From positions 1-58,253 of the forward strand of contig CAMEIX010000019.1 in the NCBI GenBank assembly GCA_945919075.1: 58,253 nt of DNA, read 5' to 3'. Position numbers and translations under genes: made by a program. Of this stretch, positions 15,861-23,327 are shown one piece after another. Each line of letters opens with the position of its first letter. Position 1 is the first letter of the stretch. The stretch is from an uncultured Lachnospiraceae bacterium. GTDB lineage: Bacteria > Bacillota > Clostridia > Lachnospirales > Lachnospiraceae. Under the pieces are notes generated by a model. That model was not told where the DNA came from. It worked only from the letters and a program-made list of their open reading frames with translations, and ran no database searches.

Positions 15861-17030
15861 TTAGAAACTTTCTCTGAAAATCTGTTCAATCTCATCTGCA
15901 TCAAGCACCTTGTAACCACCGGGCAGAACTATTGTAGCCTTCACAAGATCCGGAATCATGTCCTTTGTTGCACCAAGTTCTGTAATGTTCAACACAAGAC
16001 CAAGTTCCTTCATCCAGTTTTCCATTGCAGTAAGTCCCTCAGCTGCAATCTGCTCATCCGTTTTTCCCGTTGCATCAACATCCCATACATTCTTTGCAAA
16101 ACGAACAAACTTTGCAAGTCCGTAAGGCATAATATGCTTATAATAAGGCAGTGAAACTGCTGCCAGTGTCATACCATGTGTCGCATCCGTACATGCACCT
16201 ACGGACTGACCAAGCATATGTACCATCCAGTCTGTTGACTTTGCTTTTGCCACCAATGTATTAAGGGCCCAGGTTGCAGACCACATAATATTACTCCTTG
16301 CTTCATAATCCTGCGGGTTCTTATTCGCAATACGGCTGGAGTGTATTACAGACTTCATCAGTCCCTCACTGATATAATCACTGGTATTATCATCCTCTCC
16401 GGAAAAGTACTGCTCACATATATGGTTAAAGATATCATAAATTCCTGAAACCATCTGGTAATGAGGGAGTGTCAGTGTATATTTCGGATTCAATATGGAA
16501 AATTTAGGCATAATCTCCTCATCTGCAAAAACATGACCTATCTTCAGTTTTGCTTCATGATTGGTAATTACCGCTCCTGCGTTCATCTCAGAACCGGTAC
16601 CAACCATTGTCAGCACACAGCCTACCGGAACTATTTCACACGCAGGCTCCTCAAACTTAATATAATACTTTTCCCAAGGGTCTTCCTCACAATTGACAGA
16701 TACGGAAACTGCCTTGGCATAATCACATACAGAGCCACCACCAACTGCAAGAAGTAAATCAGCTTTATGTTTTCTTGCTATCGTAACACCTTCATACAGT
16801 TTTTCAAGGGTGGGATTTGGCATTACACCTGCAATCTCTGCAACATTCTTTCCCTCTTCTTTGAGAATAGCCATTACTTCATCATAGATTCCATTTTTCT
16901 TGATAGAACCGCCTCCGTATATAAGCACTACATTCTGTCCGTATTTTTTAAGCTCCGTACTTAAATTTGAGAGGGAATTCTCTCCAAAATATAACTTTGT
17001 CGGGTTACAATACGTAAAATTTCCTAACAT
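15861..17030 (-). CDS. iron-containing alcohol dehydrogenase (BDH type)
   Basis: 389 aa. The NAD(P)-binding segment LLLAVGGGSVCDYAKAV and the family motif TMVGTGSEMNAGAVITN are present. Likely metal ligands occur in YDIFNHICEQYF and in HMLGQSVGACTDATHGMTLA. The start MLGNFTYCNPTKLYFGENSL is typical of NADPH-dependent butanol dehydrogenase YqdH/BdhA. It probably reduces aldehydes to alcohols to regenerate cofactor. It is divergent from a MerR gene, and its promoter has the stretched spacer and dyad of MerR control, so aldehyde stress is a plausible inducer. Confidence 0.9.
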   Translation of the reverse strand: MLGNFTYCNPTKLYFGENSLSNLSTELKKYGQNVVLIYGGGSIKKNGIYDEVMAILKEEGKNVAEIAGVMPNPTLEKLYEGVTIARKHKADLLLAVGGGSVCDYAKAVSVSVNCEEDPWEKYYIKFEEPACEIVPVGCVLTMVGTGSEMNAGAVITNHEAKLKIGHVFADEEIMPKFSILNPKYTLTLPHYQMVSGIYDIFNHICEQYFSGEDDNTSDYISEGLMKSVIHSSRIANKNPQDYEARSNIMWSATWALNTLVAKAKSTDWMVHMLGQSVGACTDATHGMTLAAVSLPYYKHIMPYGLAKFVRFAKNVWDVDATGKTDEQIAAEGLTAMENWMKELGLVLNITELGATKDMIPDLVKATIVLPGGYKVLDADEIEQIFRESF

Positions 17031-17081
17031 GATTTACTCCTTTCACTTTACACAAAGTCATTTCTTTGTTATTCTGATTAT

Positions 17082-17112
17082 ATGCTAATACCTAAACCTA
17101 ACTTTAGGTCAA
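17082..17112 (-). promoter_or_regulatory. MerR-type promoter of the alcohol dehydrogenase gene
   Basis: On the minus strand the -35 TTGACC (17107-17112) and -10 TAGCAT (17082-17087) are 19 bp apart, the long spacer typical of MerR-activated promoters. A dyad ACCTAAA / TTTAGGT (plus-strand 17090-17096 and 17103-17109, 20 bp in all) fills the spacer, as at CueR- and AdhR-type promoters. Confidence 0.7.
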
Positions 17113-17154
17113 GTATTTTTTTAAACTTTTAGAAATTTTACAAGGGGAGATTTT

Positions 17155-17592
17155 ATGTATACAATCGGTCAAATTTCAAATATGTTTGATTTACCTGTTT
17201 CAACACTCCGATACTATGACAAAGAGGGGCTTTTCCCAAATATGACACGTTCTTCCGGTATTCGCAAATTTTCAGAATCCGAAATAGAGGCTCTTCGTGT
17301 GATTGAATGTCTCAAAAAAACCGGTATGGAAATTAAGGATATCAAACAGTTCATGGAATGGTGTGCGGAGGGCCCCTCTACTTATTCCAACCGAAAGAAA
17401 CTTTTCGAGGACAGAAAGAAAGCCCTTGAAGAACAAATTCAAGAGCTTGAAAAAAATATGGCCATGATTAAGTTCAAATGCTGGTATTATGAACAGGCTA
17501 TTTCTGATGGTAACGAAGAACGCCTTAAAACAATCATTCCGGATAATCTTCCTGAGGATATAAAAGCTATGTATGAGTTAGCACATTCGTAG
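17155..17592 (+). CDS. MerR-family regulator, divergent from the alcohol dehydrogenase gene
   Basis: 145 aa. The winged helix-turn-helix reads YTIGQISNMFDLPVSTLRYY followed by DKEGLFPNMTRSSGIRKFSE and then EIKDIKQFMEWC; a long dimerising helix follows (residues 85-115). No conserved metal-binding Cys tail is seen. The layout fits the AdhR/NmlR-like group that senses aldehydes or redox stress. Target: very likely the divergent dehydrogenase and its own gene through the dyad at 17090-17109. Confidence 0.9.
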   Translation: MYTIGQISNMFDLPVSTLRYYDKEGLFPNMTRSSGIRKFSESEIEALRVIECLKKTGMEIKDIKQFMEWCAEGPSTYSNRKKLFEDRKKALEEQIQELEKNMAMIKFKCWYYEQAISDGNEERLKTIIPDNLPEDIKAMYELAHS

Positions 17593-17608
17593 TTTGGTTA
17601 AGGAAATC

Positions 17609-18406
17609 TTAATTATATGTTAAGGGACTTCTGATGTACTCTATCACTTCTTCGAATTTCATATTTCCGCCAAAGAGATCCAGGGCGCTTCCGATGGTCA
17701 CGTTTACCCGATTCTGTCCCAATTCCTTTAGGAAGCGCAAATCTTCAAAATTGTGCACACCACCGGCATAGGTTACAGGTATTTTCCCCCATGCTCCCAG
17801 CTTCTTGACAAGTTCCTTCTCGATTCCACCAGATTTGCCTTCCACGTCCACCGCATGAATCAGAAATTCATCACAGAAATCCGCCAGCTTGTCCATAAGT
17901 TCTTCCGTTACATATTCCTTGGTTTCGTTCTGCCATCTATCGGTCACCACCACATAACCCTGCTCCTTCTTCCTGCAGCTTAAGTCCAGTACCAGATGTT
18001 CTTTCCCGACAGCATTTTTTAACTTTTCCAACCTCTCATAATCAATCTTTCCCTGCCGGAACGCATAGGAAGTTACCACCACATGACTGGCTCCGGCTTC
18101 CAGATATTCCCCTGCATTTTCTGCGGTAATGCCACCCCCGACCTGTAATCCGCCGGGATATGCCGAAAGTGCCAGAAATGCCTGCTCCTTTGTCTTTTCG
18201 TAGCCCTCTGTTCCCACGCCGTTAAGCAATATCACATGTCCGCCGCGGATGCCCCGACTTTTGTATAATTTGGCATAAAAAGCAGCATCCATTTCCGCCA
18301 CAAAATTCTCTTTTACAATACTTGCTCTGTCCGCTTCCGTCAGGCTTCCGCCTACAATCTGCTTCACTTTTCCGTCATGAATATCAATACAAGGTCTGAA
18401 TTCCAT
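17609..18406 (-). CDS. hisA: HisA, eukaryote-like type (ProFAR isomerase)
   Basis: 265 aa. The start MEFRPCIDIHDGKVKQIVGG and the segments VILLNGVG, GGLQVGGGITAENAGEYLEA, LDLSCRKKEQGYVVVTDRWQ and GKIPVTYAGGVHNFEDLRFL match the HisA form found in yeast (HIS6), plants and some bacteria rather than the common bacterial HisA of about 240 aa. It isomerises ProFAR to PRFAR in histidine synthesis, in a TIM barrel. No other his gene is near. The catalytic Asp residues sit in PCIDIHDG and in the VVTD region. Confidence 0.85.
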   Translation of the reverse strand: MEFRPCIDIHDGKVKQIVGGSLTEADRASIVKENFVAEMDAAFYAKLYKSRGIRGGHVILLNGVGTEGYEKTKEQAFLALSAYPGGLQVGGGITAENAGEYLEAGASHVVVTSYAFRQGKIDYERLEKLKNAVGKEHLVLDLSCRKKEQGYVVVTDRWQNETKEYVTEELMDKLADFCDEFLIHAVDVEGKSGGIEKELVKKLGAWGKIPVTYAGGVHNFEDLRFLKELGQNRVNVTIGSALDLFGGNMKFEEVIEYIRSPLTYN

Positions 18407-18465
18407 AATGATCTGTTTCCTCTTATTAATCTATCTGTCGTACTTATTTATCTGTTATACTTATT

Positions 18466-19293
18466 TTACTGAGCCTTTAATGTCACCACTACAATTTCCG
18501 GATTGTTTAAAAGCCGGACCGGAATCACACTGTTTCCCAATCCTCTGCTGATAATCATTTTCGTGTCACCGCTTTCATGCTCCCCATTCGTAAGTTTTGG
18601 AAAAAATCCCTGCCCCGGTGCATAAACCGGACCTATGAAGGGGATTCTAAACTGTCCGCCGTGGGCATGTCCGCAAAGCACCAAATCTGCACCACCCAGT
18701 GCATAGTGCCGGATTCCCTGGGGTTCATGGGCTAAAACAAGCCGAAACTGCTCTTCTTCGATTTCTTCTGTCAGTTTCAAAAGGGTATTGTCATAGATAC
18801 TGCCATCATCCAATCCAATCAGAGTAAACGAAGCATCCTCTCTCCTGATTTCTGTCGTTTTGTCCAAAAAAAGTACAGCACCCGCCTGTTCCAGTTTTTG
18901 AAACAATTCCTTTCTTTGTGTCTCCGGCAGACTCCGTTCGTGATTGCCGGTCACATAATAAACCGGACAGATTTTCACCGCTTCTTCCACAAAGTCAACA
19001 GCTACTGAGATGTTCACCCGGTTACTATCCACAAGATCTCCTGTAATAACTAACATATCCGGCTTCTCATTTTTAATTTTTTTAAGAAGTCTTTTGTTTT
19101 TCACGCCAAAACTTGTATTATGAAAATCCGATATCTGTACAATCTTATAGCCGTCAAACTCCTCCGCCAGTTTTTCACTCTCAATGGTATAGGTCGAAAC
19201 CACCAGATGGTTGTCTTCATAATAAAAAAAGCCTAAGAGCACAATAAGCACGGATATCCATATGAATATTCTTTTCTTCCGGTTCTGCCCCAT
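18466..19293 (-). CDS. membrane-anchored calcineurin-like metallophosphoesterase (YkuE type)
   Basis: About 275 aa. One N-terminal membrane span (IFIWISVLIVLLGFFYY) precedes the phosphoesterase domain. All metal motifs are there: ISDFHN, ITGDLVDS, TGNHER, LAHEP and CGHAHGGQF. Relatives act on phospholipids or UDP-diacylglucosamine-like substrates at the outer membrane face. The start at 19293 follows GGAG at 6 nt; the longer frame to 19359 has no binding site. No operon partner is evident. Confidence 0.85.
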   Translation of the reverse strand: MGQNRKKRIFIWISVLIVLLGFFYYEDNHLVVSTYTIESEKLAEEFDGYKIVQISDFHNTSFGVKNKRLLKKIKNEKPDMLVITGDLVDSNRVNISVAVDFVEEAVKICPVYYVTGNHERSLPETQRKELFQKLEQAGAVLFLDKTTEIRREDASFTLIGLDDGSIYDNTLLKLTEEIEEEQFRLVLAHEPQGIRHYALGGADLVLCGHAHGGQFRIPFIGPVYAPGQGFFPKLTNGEHESGDTKMIISRGLGNSVIPVRLLNNPEIVVVTLKAQ

Positions 19294-19393
19294 GCATTTC
19301 TCCATTTTATTTATTAAAAAAATCTGTGTATAAAAAAAATATAACGGTAAACAATACAAATGTAAATATCAGTTTCAATAAAGGAGTGATTTT

Positions 19394-19795
19394 ATGAAAA
19401 AGATGAAAACATTTCTTACCGTATGCCTGATGGCAATTTTTGTATGTTCCCTCTCCGGTTGCGGTCAGAATAAAAACAACAACAACCCCAATGATATGGC
19501 CGGTGGAAGCACTACTTCCACCGAAAGTACCCCTCAGTCTACCATGGAAAGTTCATCCGTATCCAATAACAATGGTACCACAGGTAATGGTAACAATAAC
19601 TCCGTAACCAATGGCACCAATGATGACCATATGGATGATAACGGCGTGATTAACAACGCAGTGGATGATGCCGGAAATGCAGTGGGGGATGTAATGGAAG
19701 ATGTTGGCGGCGGTATTAAGGATGTTACTGACGATGTTACCAATACAAACGGTAACACCAACAACACAAATGGTAATACCAGAAATACTCGTTAG
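19394..19795 (+). CDS. small Asn/Thr-rich lipoprotein
   Basis: 133 aa. The signal peptide ends in the lipobox LSGC; the mature part is low-complexity, rich in Asn, Thr, Ser, Gly and Asp, with a weakly repeated DDVGG-type helix near residue 90 and NTNGNT repeats at the end. It would be anchored on the outer membrane face. No family recognised. It is preceded by AAGGAGTG. Low complexity explains the long shadow frame on the opposite strand. Confidence 0.75.
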   Translation: MKKMKTFLTVCLMAIFVCSLSGCGQNKNNNNPNDMAGGSTTSTESTPQSTMESSSVSNNNGTTGNGNNNSVTNGTNDDHMDDNGVINNAVDDAGNAVGDVMEDVGGGIKDVTDDVTNTNGNTNNTNGNTRNTR

Positions 19796-19805
19796 GACCA
19801 AACAG

Positions 19806-19846
19806 TAAGTCCCATTCCCGCATGCCGGAAATGGGACTTATTACTG
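19806..19846. terminator. bidirectional hairpin between the lipoprotein and dapB
   Basis: TAAGTCCCATT (19806-19816) and AATGGGACTTA (19830-19840) form an 11-bp perfect stem around a 13-nt loop between two convergent genes. T-runs are weak on both sides, so it may be a poor terminator or a stabilising 3' hairpin. Confidence 0.5.
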
Positions 19847-19847
19847 T

Positions 19848-20612
19848 CTATTGTGCTGCATCAATTACATGACTCATATTGTACATACCTGCGGGTTTGC
19901 CCTTTAAGAACTTGGCTGCCTGAATGGCACCTTTTCCAAAAATGGCTTTCGAATATGCGGTATGGGAGAACGTCACCACTTCATCGGCACCGGCAAAAAT
20001 CACGTCATGATCACCGACGATGGTGCCTCCTCTAACGGCAGAAATACCGATTTCCTTTTCGGAACGTTTCCTTCTTTCTTTGCTCCTGTCATATACATAT
20101 TCGTAGGAATTGTCAAATTCCTCATTAATGGAATCTGCCAGGGCAAGTGCGGTACCGCTGGGAGCATCCACCTTTAAATTATGATGTTTTTCCACAATTT
20201 CGATATCGAATCCTGCATTTGCCAGGACTGCCGCCGCATCTTTTAATAATTTTAACAGCAGATTGATGCCCAGGGACATATTCGCTGATTTGAGAATGGC
20301 AACCTTTTTGGATGCCTCGCCTACTTTTTCAAGCTGCTCTTCACTAAGCCCTGTAGTACAAAGAACACAGGGAATCTGTCTCTCTACGCAGTAATCAAGA
20401 AGTCCGTCCACTGCTGCTGCCGTAGAAAAGTCAATAATGGCATCTGCTTCCACATTACATTCGTTAATACTTTTGAATACGGGATAGGGATTGTGTCCGT
20501 CATCCCAGGCATCAATGCCTGCAACCATACAAACCTCTTCATCGTTTGCAATCAGTCCGGAAATGACCTGCCCCATTTTCCCGTTACAACCGTGCATAAT
20601 AATATTGTACAT
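19848..20612 (-). CDS. dapB: 4-hydroxy-tetrahydrodipicolinate reductase
   Basis: About 254 aa. The nucleotide-binding motif is IIMHGCNGKMGQVISGL; catalytic and substrate segments are VEKHHNLKVDAPSGTALALAD and the end motif GKPAGMYNMSHVID. It reduces hydroxy-tetrahydrodipicolinate with NAD(P)H in the lysine/diaminopimelate pathway. The start is the ATG of MYNIIMHG; the longer frame begins at a TTG. It follows dapA with a gap of about 70 nt and shares its riboswitch-controlled transcript. Confidence 0.92.
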   Translation of the reverse strand: MYNIIMHGCNGKMGQVISGLIANDEEVCMVAGIDAWDDGHNPYPVFKSINECNVEADAIIDFSTAAAVDGLLDYCVERQIPCVLCTTGLSEEQLEKVGEASKKVAILKSANMSLGINLLLKLLKDAAAVLANAGFDIEIVEKHHNLKVDAPSGTALALADSINEEFDNSYEYVYDRSKERRKRSEKEIGISAVRGGTIVGDHDVIFAGADEVVTFSHTAYSKAIFGKGAIQAAKFLKGKPAGMYNMSHVIDAAQ

Positions 20613-20684
20613 AGTTTTCACTTTCTTTCCCAATGATATTTTGATGAAATTTTATCTGTTCCTGCTACGCAAAACCACCGGAAA

Positions 20685-21569
20685 TTACAAAATTCCGAAT
20701 TCCTTCATTGCTTTTTCCAGTTTTGCTGCGTTGGCATCTTCCATTTCGGTAAGCGGAAGACGAAGTGTACCTGCTTCTTTTCCCATCAGATTTAAGGCTT
20801 TCTTTACCGGAATGGGATTTACTTCACAGAATAATGCATCGCAGAGGTCCATGGCGCGAAGCTGTAATTCCATACTGCCCTTTACATCCCCTTCAAAGTA
20901 TTTTGCGCAAATCTCATGGGTCTCTCTCGGTGCTACATTGGAAAGTACGGAAATAACGCCCACACCGCCAAGGGAAAGAATGGGAACGATCTGATCATCA
21001 TTACCGGAATAGATATCTACTTTGCCCTTTGCTTTTGCAGCCAGTCTTGCAATCTGGCTGATATTACCGCTTGCTTCCTTAACACCCACAATATTTTCCA
21101 CATCATTGCAAAGTCTGATTACCGTGTCCGGCAGAATGTTACAGCCGGTACGACTGGGAACATTGTAAAGAATAACCGGAATTTTAACGGATTCTGCGAT
21201 GGTTTTGAAGTGCGTATATAATCCGTTCTGTGTTGCCTTGTTGTAATAAGGAGATACTAAAAGCAGTCCGTCCACACCGTACTTTTCTGCTTCGGTGGAG
21301 AGATATACCGCAGTTTCGGTACTGTTGGAACCGGTACCTGCCACAACAGGGATTCTGTGAGCCACCTTCTCGGCACAGAATTTAATAGCATCCAGGTGCT
21401 CTTCATGGGAAAGTGTGGAAGACTCTCCTGTAGTTCCACAAACAATAATAGCATCCGTTCCGTTTGCAATCTGGAACTCAATCAGTTCCGCAAACTTTTC
21501 GTAGTTAATTTCTCCATTTGCTTTCATGGGTGTTACAATGGCAACACCTGCTCCTTTGAAAATTGACAT
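20685..21569 (-). CDS. dapA: 4-hydroxy-tetrahydrodipicolinate synthase
   Basis: 294 aa, normal length. The signatures IIVCGTTGESSTLSHEEH and ILYNVPSRTGCNI are present, and the Schiff-base Lys lies in VGVKEASGNI. It condenses pyruvate with aspartate semialdehyde, the first committed step to lysine and diaminopimelate. Its leader carries a lysine riboswitch followed by a terminator, so expression falls when lysine is plentiful. Confidence 0.95.
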   Translation of the reverse strand: MSIFKGAGVAIVTPMKANGEINYEKFAELIEFQIANGTDAIIVCGTTGESSTLSHEEHLDAIKFCAEKVAHRIPVVAGTGSNSTETAVYLSTEAEKYGVDGLLLVSPYYNKATQNGLYTHFKTIAESVKIPVILYNVPSRTGCNILPDTVIRLCNDVENIVGVKEASGNISQIARLAAKAKGKVDIYSGNDDQIVPILSLGGVGVISVLSNVAPRETHEICAKYFEGDVKGSMELQLRAMDLCDALFCEVNPIPVKKALNLMGKEAGTLRLPLTEMEDANAAKLEKAMKEFGIL

Positions 21570-21601
21570 TTTCCTAATCCTCCTTATTCTCTCGTGAACA
21601 T

Positions 21602-21634
21602 AAAAAAGCCGACCATATCATGACATGGTCGACT
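21602..21634 (-). terminator. riboswitch-controlled terminator before dapA
   Basis: On the minus strand GTCGACCATG and TATGGTCGGC pair around a short loop, followed directly by TTTTTT. It lies between the lysine aptamer and the dapA start, so it is the expression platform: lysine binding should favour it. Confidence 0.85.
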
Positions 21635-21649
21635 AATCCTCATCGTCAT

Positions 21650-21817
21650 GATAGCTCCCCATCTAATCGCTTAGATGACAGTCATACAGTTCTTCACTGT
21701 ATGCCCAAGATTCGATTTGCAGGAAATCTCCTCTTTCGGCGTCTTCCCCTTTAATCTTTCCTCGTCTGTGCCTGTCACATCAGAAAAACTACTCTTGAAA
21801 TACGCAACCTCTATCTT
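21650..21817 (-). promoter_or_regulatory. lysine riboswitch (L box) of dapA-dapB
   Basis: The minus-strand leader has the conserved parts of the lysine aptamer in order: AGATAGAGGTTGCG at the 5' end, AAGAGTA, GACGCCGAA, CTTGGGCAT, a hairpin ACAGTGAAGAACTGT, ATGACTGTC, and the closing GGGGAGCTATC that pairs with the 5' end. It sits between a strong promoter and a terminator. The 21570-21885 gap is fully explained by promoter, aptamer and terminator. Confidence 0.92.
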
Positions 21818-21825
21818 TGTTCCCT

Positions 21826-21854
21826 ATAATAACACCGAATATTTATCCTGTCAA
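21826..21854 (-). promoter_or_regulatory. sigma-A promoter of the dapA-dapB operon
   Basis: Minus-strand -35 TTGACA (21849-21854) and -10 TATTAT (21826-21831) are 17 bp apart. The -35 is a perfect consensus, and the start of transcription falls just before the lysine aptamer. Confidence 0.85.
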
Positions 21855-21885
21855 TGCAGGGTTTAAAAAATATCTGCCGTACCCT

Positions 21886-22386
21886 CTACATCTCAAATGT
21901 CTTAAACTTGAGTGTTTCAATCTTGGAAACCTCGTCTGCCAGTAAACAGACATCATCATTCAATGTCATACCGGTCAGAATTACATTGGTTTCTCCTCTC
22001 TGCTCCAAAAGCTGTTCCACTTCTTCCACAGAAATAATCTTCTTGTCCACAAGACCCAAAAGTTCATCTAAGATTAACAAATCACATTCTCCGGTGGACA
22101 GTACCTTCTTTGCAAAATTAATGCCGTTACGAATATTCATGACTTCTTCCGCTTTTCTCTCTTCCGGAAGTTCTTCGAAGTTTTCACTGGATTTTTCAAA
22201 ACGGAATAACTTAATTTCCGGTTCCATTCTCTTAATGAATTCCGACTCATCGAGTCCTCTTTCTTTCAGAAACTGAATAATCACAACCTGGTCACCGGCT
22301 ACCGCAGCCTGAATCGCCCGCCCCAAAGCTGCGGGAGATTTTCCTCTGCCATCCCCGGTATATATATGCACCATACCTTTTTTCAT
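21886..22386 (-). CDS. cobO: cob(I)alamin adenosyltransferase, CobO/CobA type
   Basis: About 166 aa. The start MKKGMVHIYTG runs into a P-loop GDGRGKSPAALGRAIQ (usually GxGKGKTTAA); further family segments are VVIIQFLKERG, CDLLILDELLGLVDKKIISV and NVILTGM. It adenosylates corrinoids to make coenzyme B12. I prefer the ATG at 22386, which follows GAGG and matches typical CobO starts; an ATG 22 codons upstream (22452) has a weak binding site. It lies just behind the ssb-like gene. No other cobalamin genes are near, so a salvage role is likely. Confidence 0.8.
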   Translation of the reverse strand: MKKGMVHIYTGDGRGKSPAALGRAIQAAVAGDQVVIIQFLKERGLDESEFIKRMEPEIKLFRFEKSSENFEELPEERKAEEVMNIRNGINFAKKVLSTGECDLLILDELLGLVDKKIISVEEVEQLLEQRGETNVILTGMTLNDDVCLLADEVSKIETLKFKTFEM

Positions 22387-22459
22387 ACGGTCCTCATACC
22401 TTTCCGAATCGTACTTTGATTCATGGCTTATCATATCATATTCATTAAACATTTACAAC

Positions 22460-23095
22460 TTAAAACTCTTCTCTCTCCACCTCCAGTTTACTTACAGATA
22501 CTTCATAGGCAACTCTCTTTTCCGCCTGCTGCTCATCAATTTTCTTCATATATTCACGGCTCTGGATACGTCCCCATATGCTGCATTTTTCACCCACCTC
22601 AAATCCACTGGCAAATCTGGCGTTCCTTCCCCAGCAGATGCAGGGAATGTAATCGGATTTTCCGTAAGGCCGGTTCACTGCCAGTAACAGGTCTGCAATT
22701 TCCCTTCCGAGCGGTGTTTTGCGGTATATGGGCGGTTTGCAGATGTAACCGTCTAAATAAATCTGATTGGTTCTTGCACTTTCTTCAATTTCATCCACAA
22801 AAGATACCTCTCTTGCGAATACAGATAATATTAATTTGTTTTTGCGCTCTTCATGGCGGTTATAGGACCGGAATTGTCCGTTTACCTCCACATTGTATCC
22901 TATGTAGTTGGCATTGACATCCAGAAGCCGTTCGGACACCATCATGGGAATGATATCAAAAGAATCCGAAAGTCTTTTCACTTTTACATCCACCATGTAA
23001 AAGCCTTCTCCGAAAATTTCATGACTATAGGTGAAAGTACTTACAATTTCTCCCATAATCGTTACCTGATTGTTTTCAATAACCTTATCTGTCAT
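22460..23095 (-). CDS. single-stranded DNA-binding protein-like, probably two OB folds
   Basis: About 211 aa, longer than a normal SSB (about 170) and without its acidic DDDIPF tail. Two OB-like halves are suggested: NQVTIMGEIVSTFTYSHE to REVSFVDE, and NQIYLDGYICKPPIYRKTPL to YEVSVSKLEVE, the second with the SSB-like stretch ADLLLAVNRPYGKSDYIPCI then CWGRNARFASGFEVGEKCSI. It probably binds single-stranded DNA. The start at 23095 follows AAGGAG. cobO follows closely, giving an odd pair. Confidence 0.65.
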   Translation of the reverse strand: MTDKVIENNQVTIMGEIVSTFTYSHEIFGEGFYMVDVKVKRLSDSFDIIPMMVSERLLDVNANYIGYNVEVNGQFRSYNRHEERKNKLILSVFAREVSFVDEIEESARTNQIYLDGYICKPPIYRKTPLGREIADLLLAVNRPYGKSDYIPCICWGRNARFASGFEVGEKCSIWGRIQSREYMKKIDEQQAEKRVAYEVSVSKLEVEREEF

Positions 23096-23146
23096 ATTGT
23101 TTCTCCTTCTCATTTAAGAATTTTTTCGGCATATAGCCTGTAACGT

Positions 23147-23164
23147 TAGTATATATATATACTA
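23147..23164. repeat. 18-bp perfect AT-rich palindrome
   Basis: TAGT, ten alternating A/T bases and ACTA make a perfect 18-bp palindrome about 50 nt upstream of the ssb-like gene start, in the divergent gap with typA. It may be an operator or simply an easily melted site. The rest of the gap (23096-23327) holds the typA promoter and no other gene. Confidence 0.45.
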
Positions 23165-23252
23165 TTTTTGCCCGAAATAGTAGTGCAACACACCGCATGT
23201 ATCGACAGTCTGCGTGCTGCTTTGACAGGTATCGTTTTATCTCCTTTTTTTC

Positions 23253-23281
23253 TTGCGAATGTTTACAAATAGTGCTATACT
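23253..23281 (+). promoter_or_regulatory. sigma-A promoter of typA
   Basis: TTGCGA (23253-23258) and TATACT (23276-23281) are 17 bp apart, 46 nt before the typA ATG. Confidence 0.6.
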
Positions 23282-23327
23282 GTAACCGTTTTGAGATTAA
23301 GGAAAAAGAAAGGTTAAGGTATTTTCT

